Origin: Candidatus Dechloromonas phosphorivorans
Lineage (GTDB): Bacteria; Pseudomonadota; Gammaproteobacteria; Burkholderiales; Rhodocyclaceae
Assembly (NCBI GenBank): GCA_016721185.1
Contig: JADKIP010000012.1
Coordinates: 186,001 to 250,000 of the forward strand
Direction: 5' to 3'
Length of the DNA: 64,000 nucleotides
Every line of letters begins with the position of its first letter. Position 1 is the first letter of the stretch. The notes under the pieces were generated by a model. The model was not told the origin of the DNA, did not search any database, and was given only the letters and a program-made list of their open reading frames with translations. Both the position numbers and the translations under genes were made by a program. Of the stretch, positions 37,330 to 46,755 are shown in pieces.

Positions 37330-39690
37330 ATGGCCACAGCGTATAATCACACTGACACTCAACACACCCCAACTATCGTGCCTTCACTCCCTTTTGCGCT
37401 TCGTGTTGTTTTTTATCCGCTCATCGTGCTGCTGGGTTTCGTAGCAATTGGTGTTGCAGTGGCGATAATCGTACTCGTACTGGCTTACCCCAACCTTCCG
37501 TCGCTCGAATTACTGACCGACTATCGCCCCAAAATCCCATTGCGGGTTTATACGGCCGACAATCACCTGATCGGTGAGTTTGGCGAAGAGCGGCGCGCCG
37601 TCGTTGCTATTGGTGATGTGCCCAACATCATGAAACAAGCTATTTTGTCCGCGGAGGATGATCGTTTTTACACGCACGGCGGCATTGACTACTTGGGTGT
37701 TTTGCGTGCGGCGGGAACCAATCTGCTCGGCGGAGGCAAGAAACAGGGCGCATCAACGATTACTCAACAGGTTGCACGAAATTTTTTCCTGACTGGTGAA
37801 AAAACTTACACCCGGAAGCTGTATGAAGCCCTCCTTTCATTCAAGATCGAAAAGAATCTATCCAAGGATCAAATTTTTGAGCTTTACATCAACCAGATAT
37901 TCCTTGGCCAACGCGCCTATGGCTTCGCGGCAGCATCACAGATTTATTTCGGCAAACCATTAAAAGACATCTCCATCGCCGAGGCTGCCATGTTGGCCGG
38001 CCTGCCTAAAGCGCCATCAGCTTACAACCCGGTTGCCAACCCCAAGCGCGCCAGGCTTCGCCAGCAATATGTCCTGCGTAGAATGCACGAATTGAAGCAC
38101 ATCACCGATGCCCAGCATCAGGCCGCACTGGATGAGCCCCTGATTATCAAACGCGAATTGATCGAGTACGCGGTTCATGCTGAGTTTGCTGCAGAGATGG
38201 CACGCCAAATTGCGGCCGAGCGCTTCCCTGAGGACGTTTACTCCCGTGGCATGCGGATTTACACCACACTGATCAAGGACGAACAACAGGCCGCCTACAG
38301 CAGCCTGCGCAAAGGCGTCATGGATTACGACCGCCGCCACGGCTATCGTGGCGCCGAATCCTTTCTGGACATGAAGGAGATCAGCTCGGATCAGGATGAG
38401 GCCATTGATGAGGCGCTACAAGATATCCATGACGCCGGCGACCTTGTGCCCGCACTGGTTTTGGCAGTGGACGCCAAGCAGATAAAGCTTTACCGCAAGG
38501 GTGGCGAGTTCGTCACCTTAAGCGGTGACGGAATGAAATTTGCCGCAAAAATGCTGGATGACAAGGCGCCCCCCAATAAGCGTCTAAAACGCGGCGCTAT
38601 TGTTCGTATCCAGAAAGACGACAAAGCCAACTGGCAGATATCCCAATTGCCTGAGGTGGAATCCGCGTTTGTCGCCGTTTCGCCACAGGATGGCGCCATT
38701 CGTGCACTGGTGGGCGGTTTCGACTTCAATCGAAACAAATTCAACCATGTAACTCAGGCATGGCGACAACCCGGCTCCAGTTTCAAACCCTTTATTTACT
38801 CTGCCTCACTGGAAAAAGGCTACACCCCGAACAGCGTCATCGCTGATGAACCAATTGTCATTTCAGCGACGCAAACGGGCTCCCAAGCCTGGGAACCTCG
38901 CAACTATGACGGCAAATACGAAGGCCCGATGAAGATGCGAACAGCCCTGGCCAAGTCGAAGAACATGGTCTCAATCCGCATCCTTCAGTCAATAGGCACC
39001 CACTACGCTCAGGACTATGCAGGGCGCTTCGGTTTCGACCCAGCCAAGCACCCCCCCTATCTCACCATGGCACTTGGTGCTGGCTCGGTCACCCCTTGGC
39101 AGATGGTTACCGGATACGCCGTTTTTGCCAATGGCGGGTTCAAGATCAACCCCTACATCGTGCGTGAAATTCGTAACGAAAAGAACGGGGTGTTGGCCCA
39201 TTCAGCGGAGGTTCAGGCCGGCGATGACAGCATTCGCGCCATCGACCCGCGCAATGCCTTCATGATGGATTCCATGCTGCGTGACGTCACGATCTACGGC
39301 ACAGCAGCCAAAGCCTCGGTCGCACTGAAGCGCCATGATCTGGCTGGCAAGACGGGCACCACGAACGAGTATGTTGACGCCTGGTTTTGCGGCTATCAGA
39401 TGACCGTTGCCGGCTGCGCCTGGATCGGCTTTGACCAGCCGAGAAAGCTGGGGGATAAAGAAACAGGTGGCGCTGCAGCACTACCTATCTGGATTGGCTA
39501 CATGAGCCGCGCATTGAAAGATGTTCCGGTCCAAACCCCTGAAATGCCGGAAGGCTTGGTCACGTTCGGTGAAGGGCGCGACCGCAGCTTTATTTATGCC
39601 GAAAACATCGTCAAGGAACGGCCACCTGAAGAAGGGGAAGGCTCACTCCCCGAAGCCATACCGGAATTGGACAAACCACCCGCCGACTGA
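37330..39690 (+). CDS. mrcA: Penicillin-binding protein 1A (bifunctional transglycosylase/transpeptidase)
   Basis: 786 residues. One N-terminal membrane segment (VVFYPLIVLLGFVAIGVAVA) is followed by a GT51 transglycosylase (AILSAEDDRFYTHGGIDYLG with catalytic Glu, then GASTITQQVARNFFL), an OB-like insert, and a transpeptidase with the serine in QPGSSFKPFIYS, SKN in LAKSKNMVS and the KTGTTNEYVDAWF triad. It acts in peptidoglycan synthesis. A TATAAT hexamer lies inside codons 4-6, so the true start may be the GTG at 37378; that would shorten the cytoplasmic tail by 16 residues. It converges on cyaY with no spacer. Confidence 0.96.
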   Translation: MATAYNHTDTQHTPTIVPSLPFALRVVFYPLIVLLGFVAIGVAVAIIVLVLAYPNLPSLELLTDYRPKIPLRVYTADNHLIGEFGEERRAVVAIGDVPNIMKQAILSAEDDRFYTHGGIDYLGVLRAAGTNLLGGGKKQGASTITQQVARNFFLTGEKTYTRKLYEALLSFKIEKNLSKDQIFELYINQIFLGQRAYGFAAASQIYFGKPLKDISIAEAAMLAGLPKAPSAYNPVANPKRARLRQQYVLRRMHELKHITDAQHQAALDEPLIIKRELIEYAVHAEFAAEMARQIAAERFPEDVYSRGMRIYTTLIKDEQQAAYSSLRKGVMDYDRRHGYRGAESFLDMKEISSDQDEAIDEALQDIHDAGDLVPALVLAVDAKQIKLYRKGGEFVTLSGDGMKFAAKMLDDKAPPNKRLKRGAIVRIQKDDKANWQISQLPEVESAFVAVSPQDGAIRALVGGFDFNRNKFNHVTQAWRQPGSSFKPFIYSASLEKGYTPNSVIADEPIVISATQTGSQAWEPRNYDGKYEGPMKMRTALAKSKNMVSIRILQSIGTHYAQDYAGRFGFDPAKHPPYLTMALGAGSVTPWQMVTGYAVFANGGFKINPYIVREIRNEKNGVLAHSAEVQAGDDSIRAIDPRNAFMMDSMLRDVTIYGTAAKASVALKRHDLAGKTGTTNEYVDAWFCGYQMTVAGCAWIGFDQPRKLGDKETGGAAALPIWIGYMSRALKDVPVQTPEMPEGLVTFGEGRDRSFIYAENIVKERPPEEGEGSLPEAIPELDKPPAD

Positions 39691-40008
39691 TCAGCTGAGA
39701 GACACTTTTTCGCCAGCCTGCTGACTGGCCAGCGTTGACAGCTTTGCCATCAACTCCGTGCCATCGCGAGTATCGAGCCAAACTTCACCATCGCGCCGAA
39801 AGTGGAAACCGCCAGCCTTGGCGGCGACCCATATTTCTCGGCCAACACTATGACGATTGATGATGATTTTGCTGCCATTTTCAAACTCGATTTCCAGCAC
39901 ACCGCCGGCAGCAAGTTCAAAATCAATATCGGCCTCGCTCGCCTCAAGCGCGTGCTCGATTTGCGCCAATGTTGCATCTGCCAAGCTGTTGAATTCCTTG
40001 TCATCCAT
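39691..40008 (-). CDS. cyaY: Frataxin-like iron donor protein CyaY
   Basis: 105 residues, normal for bacterial frataxin. It starts MDDKEFNSLADATLAQIEHAL, has the acidic helix edge ASEADIDFE, and a beta sheet with LEIEFENGSKIIINRH and REIWVAAKAGGFHFRR. It regulates iron delivery to Fe-S cluster assembly. It faces lptM-lysA across a 42-bp divergent promoter gap. Confidence 0.94.
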   Translation of the reverse strand: MDDKEFNSLADATLAQIEHALEASEADIDFELAAGGVLEIEFENGSKIIINRHSVGREIWVAAKAGGFHFRRDGEVWLDTRDGTELMAKLSTLASQQAGEKVSLS

Positions 40009-40050
40009 CGTGTGCTACCATCCCGTTCTTTACTGACAGCGTCGTCGCCA

Positions 40051-40233
40051 ATGACCCGAATTGCTGCCGTTTTACTGACAATTGGCCTTGCCGCCTGCGG
40101 CATGAAAGGCCCCCTCGAACTACCACCCGGCCCGGCGCCCGAACCGCTGTTCGGCAACTCAAAAGCCGCCAAGCCTGCTGCCAAAACAGGCGCCGGGAAT
40201 GTTAGCACGGACCCCAAAACAAACCCAAAATGA
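40051..40233 (+). CDS. lptM: Small lipoprotein, LptM (YifL) family
   Basis: 60 residues. A short signal peptide with lipobox TIGLAAC, then the family motif GMKGPLELPP, followed by a Pro/Ala/Lys-rich unstructured tail. In E. coli LptM helps oxidative maturation of the LptD-LptE LPS translocon. It sits beside cyaY and overlaps the lysA start by 4 bp, matching the conserved context of the family. Confidence 0.85.
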   Translation: MTRIAAVLLTIGLAACGMKGPLELPPGPAPEPLFGNSKAAKPAAKTGAGNVSTDPKTNPK

Positions 40234-41492
40234 GCTCATTCACGCTGAAAAATGGCGTCCTGCACGCCGAATCTGTGCCCCTCCCCACGATTGCCGAAAA
40301 GTTTGGCACGCCAGCCTACGTCTATTCGCGAGCTGCTTTGGAAGCCTCGCTGCGCGAATTCCAGGACGTACTGGGTAGCCACCCTGCTGGCAGCGGTGCG
40401 CTCATCTGCTTCGCGGTCAAGGCCAACGCCAATCTCGCCATTCTCAATGTCTTTGCACGCATGGGCGCCGGGTTTGACATCGTTTCCGGTGGCGAATTGC
40501 AACGGGTACTGGCAGCGGGTGCTGATCCCAAAAAGGTGGTGTTTTCAGGCGTCGGCAAAACCGCCGCTGAAATGAAGCTGGCTTTGGATGTCGGCATTTT
40601 TTGCTTCAACGTCGAATCCGCCGCCGAGCTGGAGCGCCTCAACGAGGTCGCCGGTCAATCCGGTAAAAAAGCGCCGGTCAGCCTGCGCGTCAATCCCAAT
40701 GTGGATCCGAAAACGCACCCGTATATTTCGACCGGCCTCAAGGAAGCAAAGTTTGGCGTTGCCTACGAGGACGCTCTGCCCCTCTATCGCCGTGCCGCGG
40801 CTTTGCCGAACATTGAGGCGTTGGGTATCGACTGCCACATCGGCTCGCAATTGCTCGACCCCGCCCCCTTCGTCGAAGCACTCGATCGCATTTTGGCCCT
40901 GCTTGACCAGTTGACCGCAGAAGGCATCCACATTCATCACCTGGACCTCGGTGGCGGCCTCGGCATCAAGTACAAGGATGACCAGGTGCAACCCACGGTC
41001 GCTTCCTACTTGACCCCGCTACTCGACAAGTTGGCCGGCCGTGGTCTGAAGGTGGTTCTGGAACCGGGCCGGCGTCTGGTCGGCAATGCCGGCTTGCTGC
41101 TGACCCGCGTCGAATACCTGAAGCCCGGCGAAGGCAAGAGTTTTGCCATCATCGACGCCGCCATGAACGACCTGATGCGGCCAGCGCTCTATGAAGCCTG
41201 GCACGACATTCTGCCGGTCGTGCCACGGACTGGCGACAACCGGGTGTATGACGTAGTTGGCCCGGTCTGCGAAACCGGCGACTTCCTCGGCCAGGCCCGA
41301 CCACTTTGCATCGAGACAGGCGACCTGCTGGCCGTCATGTCGGCCGGCGCCTACGGCATGGCGATGAGTTCCAACTACAACACCCGGCCACGAGCCGTCG
41401 AAATCATGGTCGATGGCGATCAGACTTTTGTCATTCGCCAGCGCGAAACCGTTGAGCAGCTCTACGCTGGCGAAAGCCTGCTACCGCAATAA
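40230..41492 (+). CDS. lysA: Diaminopimelate decarboxylase
   Basis: A 420-residue PLP enzyme, the last step of lysine synthesis. PLP lysine in CFAVKANANLAIL, SGGELQRVL, the glycine loop GGGLGIKY, EPGRRLVGNAG and the substrate/dimer motif VGPVCETGDFLG are all present. The start overlaps lptM by ATGA. dapF, the preceding step, lies about 13 kb away in this window. Confidence 0.97.
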   Translation: MSSFTLKNGVLHAESVPLPTIAEKFGTPAYVYSRAALEASLREFQDVLGSHPAGSGALICFAVKANANLAILNVFARMGAGFDIVSGGELQRVLAAGADPKKVVFSGVGKTAAEMKLALDVGIFCFNVESAAELERLNEVAGQSGKKAPVSLRVNPNVDPKTHPYISTGLKEAKFGVAYEDALPLYRRAAALPNIEALGIDCHIGSQLLDPAPFVEALDRILALLDQLTAEGIHIHHLDLGGGLGIKYKDDQVQPTVASYLTPLLDKLAGRGLKVVLEPGRRLVGNAGLLLTRVEYLKPGEGKSFAIIDAAMNDLMRPALYEAWHDILPVVPRTGDNRVYDVVGPVCETGDFLGQARPLCIETGDLLAVMSAGAYGMAMSSNYNTRPRAVEIMVDGDQTFVIRQRETVEQLYAGESLLPQ

Positions 41493-41500
41493 GCGCCACT

Positions 41501-41869
41501 GTGCGTCTCGACAAATGGCTATGGGCGGCGCGTTTTTTCAAGACGCGCACGCTCGCCACGGATGCGATCACTGGCGGCAAGGTGCAGCTCAATGGCAGCC
41601 GGGTCAAGGCCTCGCGCGAGGTCAAAGTCGACGACCGTCTGGAAATCAGCAACAGCGAGGTTCGTTGGGAGATCAGCGTTCGTGCCCTCTCGGACAAACG
41701 CGGCCCGGCGCCTGAAGCGCGCCTGCTCTACGAAGAAAGCCCTGAAAGCATTACGGCTCGCGAGGTGCTGCGGGAAACTCGCAAGCTGGTCGTAGACCCG
41801 GCCGCTGATTTACATGGTCGCCCGACCAAGCGTGACCGCCGGCAAATCAATCGTTACGGCAACTCATAA
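41501..41869 (+). CDS. hslR: Ribosome-associated heat-shock protein Hsp15 (S4 domain)
   Basis: 122 residues. An N-terminal S4 RNA-binding domain (MRLDKWLWAARFFKTRTLAT, then GGKVQLNGSRVKASREVKVD) is followed by a basic tail ending RPTKRDRRQINRYGNS. Hsp15 binds free 50S subunits with a nascent chain and aids recycling. The start is GTG, 9 bp after lysA. Its last 6 bp overlap the convergent AEC transporter gene. Confidence 0.92.
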   Translation: MRLDKWLWAARFFKTRTLATDAITGGKVQLNGSRVKASREVKVDDRLEISNSEVRWEISVRALSDKRGPAPEARLLYEESPESITAREVLRETRKLVVDPAADLHGRPTKRDRRQINRYGNS

Positions 41870-42751
41870 CACCAGCACCAAGGCGAGCGGCAAGAAGAGC
41901 AGCGCCGCCAGATTGCCGATCAACACAATCGACGCGACGCGCTCCGGTTCCTGCTTGTAGCGTTCGGCAAAGAGGAAGTTGAGCACGGCCGGCGGCAAGG
42001 CGCCAAAGACCAGCAACATCGCCGCTTCACGACCTTCCAGGCCGAGCAACTGGATGACGCCGGCGGCGATCAGCATGCCGGCCAGGGGGCGCAGAATCGC
42101 GCTTCCGGTCGCCACTTTCCACTCACTGAAAGAGACGTCGGTCATCCGCACCCCAAGCGAGAAGAGCAGCAAGGGTACCGAGACATCACCCAGCATCTTG
42201 ATGGCGATGACCAGGGGCTGCCAGATCGGAATTTTGAGGATTGCTACGGTCAACCCGGCAATTGCGGCAAAAACCACGGGAATGCGCCACAGGGTTAAAA
42301 GTCGTGTTTCCGGATTGAGCAAACGGGCGCCGAATGAAAAATGCAGGGTGTTTTCGACCATGAAGAGAATGACCGCCGCCGGCAGGGCCGCTTCACCCCA
42401 GGCCAGCACGGCCAGCGGCAGACCGATGTTGCCGGAGTTGTTGAACAGCATTGGCGGCACCAGCGTCTTTGGTTGCACACCGACCAGCCGGGCAATCGGC
42501 CAAGCGAGCAGTCCACAGGTCGCCAGCACTAGAAAACCGCCCAGCGCCAGCGGCCCATAGGCCAGCAAATCGAACGATTTCCCGGCCATCGCGGCGAAAA
42601 CCAGCGCCGGCACAAAAATATCCATGTTCAGCCGATTGGCCACCGCCATTTCCGGCTTGTGGTGACGAGCGTAGAAGTAGCCCGCTGCCACGATCCCGAA
42701 AATCGGGAAGAGAATGGCGAGCAGGCGGAAGCTGAGGCTTTCGTCGGTCAC
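41864..42751 (-). CDS. AEC-family (auxin efflux carrier-like) membrane transporter
   Basis: 295 residues with about ten hydrophobic segments arranged as two inverted halves; the first half has LLAILFPIFGIVAAGYFYAR, the middle carries FNNSGNIGLPLAVLAWGE, the AEC hallmark. Substrates of the family include malate/malonate and other organic acids; none can be assigned here. The start is GTG, overlapping the hslU stop as GTGA, so it may be expressed with hslVU. Confidence 0.88.
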   Translation of the reverse strand: MTDESLSFRLLAILFPIFGIVAAGYFYARHHKPEMAVANRLNMDIFVPALVFAAMAGKSFDLLAYGPLALGGFLVLATCGLLAWPIARLVGVQPKTLVPPMLFNNSGNIGLPLAVLAWGEAALPAAVILFMVENTLHFSFGARLLNPETRLLTLWRIPVVFAAIAGLTVAILKIPIWQPLVIAIKMLGDVSVPLLLFSLGVRMTDVSFSEWKVATGSAILRPLAGMLIAAGVIQLLGLEGREAAMLLVFGALPPAVLNFLFAERYKQEPERVASIVLIGNLAALLFLPLALVLVL

Positions 42752-44085
42752 AGCACGTAGCGCGACAGATCTTCGTCGGCGGCCAGTTCGCCCAGTCGTA
42801 AATTGACGTAGGCGGCATCGATGATCAGCTTTTCCTGCCCGACCTTACCCGTGGCAAAGGAGACTTCTTCGAGCAGTTTTTCCATTACCGTGTGCAGGCG
42901 ACGGGCACCAATGTTTTCAGTTTTCTCATTCACCTGGTAAGCGATTTCAGCCAGACGCCGAACACCGTCGGCGGCGAACTCTAGCTGGACGCCCTCGGTT
43001 TCAAGCAATGCCTGGTATTGCCGAGTCAGACAAGCATCGGTCTGGGTCAGAATGCACTCGAAATCGGCCACCGATAGCGAATCCAGTTCGACCCGAATCG
43101 GGAAGCGGCCTTGCAACTCGGGAATCAAGTCGGACGGCTTGGAAAGATGAAATGCACCGGAGGCAATGAACAGAATGTGGTCGGTCCTGATCATGCCGTA
43201 CTTGGTCGACACCGTCGTCCCCTCAACCAGCGGCAGCAAGTCGCGCTGTACGCCCTGGCGTGACACATCGGCACCTTGCATTTCCGAACGGCTGGCGATC
43301 TTGTCCAGTTCATCGAGGAAAACAATGCCGTTCTGCTCGACGGCCTTGACCGCCTCCAGCTTCACATCCTCGTCACTGACCAGCTTGGCCGCCTCTTCCT
43401 CGGTGAGCAGTTTCAAGGCTTCGGGGATTTTCAGCTTGCGCGCTTTCTTCTTGCCTCCGCCAATGTTCTGGAACATCCCCTGAATCTGCTGGGTCAGCTC
43501 TTCCATGCCGGGCGGCGCGAAAATTTCAGCCTGCATGCCGGGCATGGCGACTTCAATCTCGATTTCCTTATCGTTCAACTCACCTTCGCGCAGCTTTTTG
43601 CGGAATTTCTGCCGGGTCATGCTTTCTTCTGCCGGAGCGGCATTTTCCGCGAAGAATCCAGGCCCACGTGACGGCGGCAACAAGGCATCGAGCACCCGCT
43701 CCTCGGCGGCATCTTCAGCCCGGGCGCGCATTTGTTTCATCGCCTGCTCGCGATGCGATTTGATGGCGATTTCCACCAGATCACGAATGATCGTTTCGAC
43801 ATCACGCCCGACATAGCCGACTTCAGTGAACTTGGTCGCCTCGATCTTGATAAACGGCGCATTGGCCAGCCGTGCCAGACGACGGGCGATTTCGGTCTTG
43901 CCGACACCGGTCGGCCCGATCATCAGAATATTTTTCGGGGTGATTTCCTGGCGTAGCGGCTCGGCCACTTGCGCCCGCCGCCAGCGGTTGCGCAACGCAA
44001 TGGCGACTGCCTTCTTGGCGTTATTCTGGCCGACGATGTGTTTGTCCAGCTCGTGAACAATTTCCTGCGGGGTCATGGCAGTCAT
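42748..44085 (-). CDS. hslU: ATP-dependent protease ATPase subunit HslU
   Basis: A 445-residue AAA+ unfoldase for HslV. Walker A is MIGPTGVGKTEIARRLA, Walker B is GIVFLDELDKIASR, the pore loop is EVGYVGRDVE, and the C-terminal ARRLHTVMEKLLEEVSF and LSRYVL end are typical. An I domain is present between. The start overlaps the hslV stop by 4 bp. Confidence 0.97.
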   Translation of the reverse strand: MTAMTPQEIVHELDKHIVGQNNAKKAVAIALRNRWRRAQVAEPLRQEITPKNILMIGPTGVGKTEIARRLARLANAPFIKIEATKFTEVGYVGRDVETIIRDLVEIAIKSHREQAMKQMRARAEDAAEERVLDALLPPSRGPGFFAENAAPAEESMTRQKFRKKLREGELNDKEIEIEVAMPGMQAEIFAPPGMEELTQQIQGMFQNIGGGKKKARKLKIPEALKLLTEEEAAKLVSDEDVKLEAVKAVEQNGIVFLDELDKIASRSEMQGADVSRQGVQRDLLPLVEGTTVSTKYGMIRTDHILFIASGAFHLSKPSDLIPELQGRFPIRVELDSLSVADFECILTQTDACLTRQYQALLETEGVQLEFAADGVRRLAEIAYQVNEKTENIGARRLHTVMEKLLEEVSFATGKVGQEKLIIDAAYVNLRLGELAADEDLSRYVL

Positions 44086-44618
44086 TCCAGAACCTCAATG
44101 GTGAAGTTGCGGTTGGTATAAATACAAATATCGCCGGCAATTTCCAGCGATTTGGTCACGACATCCAGTGGCGATAGCTCGGTATTTTCGAGCAGGGCGC
44201 GGGCGGCGCTTTGGGCGTAGGAGCCGCCGGAACCGATTGCGACGATGCCGTATTCCGGCTCCAGTACATCGCCATTCCCGGTAATCACCAGTGAGTTTTC
44301 ACGGTTGGCCACTGAAAGCATGGCTTCCAACCGACGCAAGGCGCGATCCGAGCGCCAATCCTTGGCGAGCTCAACCGCCGAGCGCATCAAATTGCCTTGA
44401 TGCTTTTCCAGCTTCGATTCAAAACGCTCGAACAGGGTGAATGCATCGGCCGTGCCACCGGCAAATCCGGCCAGGATACGTCCCTGATAAAGGCGGCGGA
44501 CCTTACGTGCCGTCGCCTTGATGACGACATTGCCCAACGTGACCTGACCATCGCCACCCATGGCGACAGAGTTACCGCGCCGCACCGACAGAATTGTCGT
44601 GCCGTGATATTGCTCCAT
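44082..44618 (-). CDS. hslV: ATP-dependent protease peptidase subunit HslV
   Basis: A 178-residue proteasome-related peptidase. After removal of MEQYHG the catalytic Thr is exposed (TTILSVRRGNSVAMGGDGQV in part). GGTADAFTLFERFE and AIGSGGSYAQSAARALL are conserved. It is followed by hslU in a two-gene unit, downstream of a STAS-domain gene 16 bp away. Confidence 0.97.
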   Translation of the reverse strand: MEQYHGTTILSVRRGNSVAMGGDGQVTLGNVVIKATARKVRRLYQGRILAGFAGGTADAFTLFERFESKLEKHQGNLMRSAVELAKDWRSDRALRRLEAMLSVANRENSLVITGNGDVLEPEYGIVAIGSGGSYAQSAARALLENTELSPLDVVTKSLEIAGDICIYTNRNFTIEVLE

Positions 44619-44634
44619 GATTTTTTCCTAACGC

Positions 44635-45945
44635 TTATGACTTGGGAACGATGATACGTGCCTGTTTGTTGAGGCCGACGACGGCCATCAATTCAGCCAC
44701 CAGATGGTTGGGGCTGCGAATAACAATTTCCCGCCCGGCTGCGGTGTAGGGCGATATCCGATTGACCAATTGCCCGGCCGAAAAGAAGTCCATCCGGAGC
44801 ACACCGGAGAAATCGAGAATGGGCTGGTCAATCATTTGGAAAATATCCACCAGCTCGTCGAAACGCGAATTTTTGATCTCACCCGAAAAATAGTGCGCAT
44901 CATCTTTCGGTCGCCCGCTGAGTAATGGTGATTTCACCCCATGACCTGAAAGTTTTTCCCATGAAGGCGGCGACAGCTCAAAGGTAACCGCGTAGTCGAC
45001 AGCGCGCTCCTCAAAAATCTCCTGGGTCGAATGACGTTGCAGCAACTCGAGCAAAAGCAACCAGGCCTGGACGTGGGTAGGCTCACCAACCACCAGACGC
45101 TCGTTCAGCCGCCCGAGCAAACCCTCGACATTTTCCAAAGTTAACGAGAGCGAACGATGCCGGGCCCGGCTTAGTAGCTCGGCCAACTGTCCGGCGACTT
45201 CGTCATCGCAGCCAAACAGTTTGCCGCAATCAACGATGATTCCCTGCTTTTCGGACGACTGCTGGGCGATCAATTTGGCAAGCTCTGCCACCGGTTGGCT
45301 ACCTTCTGCGGTCAACACGCCCTGGAGCACGAAAAGCTTGGGACTTGCGCCATTGCCGTTGCTGATAACTGCAGGCGACTCCTGACGCCAAGGCGGGGGG
45401 GATGTTTCACAGACTTCAGTGAACTCCACGCTCAACTTCTCGAAAGCAGCACGGTCACCCATCACCTGCAGCAAATCGAACAACAGGGCCCAGAAACGCC
45501 GCCCTTCGCTCACCGGATGTGCCCGGATAAGCATTTCAAGCAGCGCCCGGGCCGCAGAATCCTGACGATTGGCGAACATGACAACAACCTGTTCGATATC
45601 CACCTGAACCGGGTCGCCGCCTTGCTCGACATCAATCGCCATGACACTCGATTCGGTAAAGTCGCGATCAAATTCGTCAACGTCAAAATCAAGGTCGGCA
45701 AGCTCCGTTGGCGTTTTGGGCGACGCAACGGGTGAAACTGAGTCTATTTTTTTGGCTGGCGGAGAAGCCTGTGTTTTAGCGCTTGTGCTGAATTCCAAAT
45801 CAGGCAAGGGCTCGTCAAGCGGCTCGACGTCAACAATCAGCGGCTTGGGCGCCCTGACTTCCGGGCGTGGCTCCGGAGAGCGCGGACGCGCCGCCGGGCG
45901 CTCCGGCATCTTCTGGGTCTGCTTCTTGAAAAAGGAAAAAACCAT
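44635..45945 (-). CDS. STAS-domain protein with disordered N terminus
   Basis: 436 residues. The first about 110 residues are Pro/Ala/Asp-rich and unstructured. A helical middle (VVVMFANRQDSAARALLEML, then RRFWALLFDLLQVMGDRAAFE) resembles tetratricopeptide-like helices. Two STAS-like halves follow, one near LIAQQSSEKQGIIVDCGKLF and one at the end (DIFQMIDQPILDFSGVLRMD). No kinase or transporter domain is present. Related proteins are known to me only as hypothetical STAS proteins of betaproteobacteria. Position just upstream of hslVU suggests co-expression; function is unknown. Confidence 0.7.
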   Translation of the reverse strand: MVFSFFKKQTQKMPERPAARPRSPEPRPEVRAPKPLIVDVEPLDEPLPDLEFSTSAKTQASPPAKKIDSVSPVASPKTPTELADLDFDVDEFDRDFTESSVMAIDVEQGGDPVQVDIEQVVVMFANRQDSAARALLEMLIRAHPVSEGRRFWALLFDLLQVMGDRAAFEKLSVEFTEVCETSPPPWRQESPAVISNGNGASPKLFVLQGVLTAEGSQPVAELAKLIAQQSSEKQGIIVDCGKLFGCDDEVAGQLAELLSRARHRSLSLTLENVEGLLGRLNERLVVGEPTHVQAWLLLLELLQRHSTQEIFEERAVDYAVTFELSPPSWEKLSGHGVKSPLLSGRPKDDAHYFSGEIKNSRFDELVDIFQMIDQPILDFSGVLRMDFFSAGQLVNRISPYTAAGREIVIRSPNHLVAELMAVVGLNKQARIIVPKS

Positions 45946-45990
45946 GAGCGCTCCACTTACAGAGGAAGCTTTTTAGCACGCCCTCCCGGC

Positions 45991-46755
45991 TCATGCAATG
46001 ACCAGACCGACAACGATCAGAACCAGCGCCAGCACGGGTCCAAACGGTTGATCCAGGCCGAGCGCAACAATAAACGCCGCAATGTAGGCAAGCAGACCGA
46101 TCGCCAATGCCAGCCACAGCCCGGCACGCCAGTTACGCCCCCGGCGGAAAGCCAGCCAAGGAGGAATAAAGACCAAAGCAAAAGCGCCCATCACACCCAT
46201 GCTCATGGTGGCCAGCGCCAGCGCCAACGCAGCGAGCAGGTCAAACCCTGTCTGTGTCGGCCAGGCTGGCAGGCCGCGAACGCGGAAAAAATCGGGATAA
46301 ACATGCGCCAATAGCAAATTACTGGCGAGCTTTCGCAAAAGCAGCAAGGCCATCAAACTGCAAACCGCGACCAGCCAGAGTTGTTCGCTGCTGGAAAAAT
46401 AAAGCTGGCCGTCGAACAGGGCATGACCCAGGCGCTCGGCCATCGGATGGTTCGCAGCCAGGAGTACCGCCACCGCCCAGCCGCCCAGCAAGAGCAGGGC
46501 ATAACTGGCACCACCGGCCAGCTTGGCGGCGAAAAATCGCTTGCCCGCGCCAGCCAGGCCAGCGGCGGCAATACCGCCCACGGCTGGCGGCATTGCGGTG
46601 ACCAGCGCCAATAGCGCCCCCGCTGCAGCCACATGCGAGTAGGCCAGCGCCGCCAGCCATTCGTCACGCAGGCGCAGATAGCAGCCGAGCAAGGGCAACA
46701 AAATGGCCAGACAAAGGCCGGTAAGGAACGGGACGAGAAAAAGCTCACTCCACAT
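45991..46755 (-). CDS. Metal (zinc/manganese-type) ABC transporter, permease
   Basis: 254 residues with about eight membrane segments of the ZnuB/MntB family: FLVPFLTGLCLAILLPLLGC at the start, then ALAYSHVAAAGALLALV, then LPAWPTQTGFDLLAALALAL and a Gly-rich VMGAFALVFIPPWLAF. An upstream Met adds 17 residues; MWSELFL at 45991-46755 is chosen because it overlaps the ATPase gene by 11 bp as an operon. It should import a divalent metal with the ATPase and binding protein next to it. Zinc is the likely substrate, inferred from the family. Confidence 0.85.
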   Translation of the reverse strand: MWSELFLVPFLTGLCLAILLPLLGCYLRLRDEWLAALAYSHVAAAGALLALVTAMPPAVGGIAAAGLAGAGKRFFAAKLAGGASYALLLLGGWAVAVLLAANHPMAERLGHALFDGQLYFSSSEQLWLVAVCSLMALLLLRKLASNLLLAHVYPDFFRVRGLPAWPTQTGFDLLAALALALATMSMGVMGAFALVFIPPWLAFRRGRNWRAGLWLALAIGLLAYIAAFIVALGLDQPFGPVLALVLIVVGLVIA

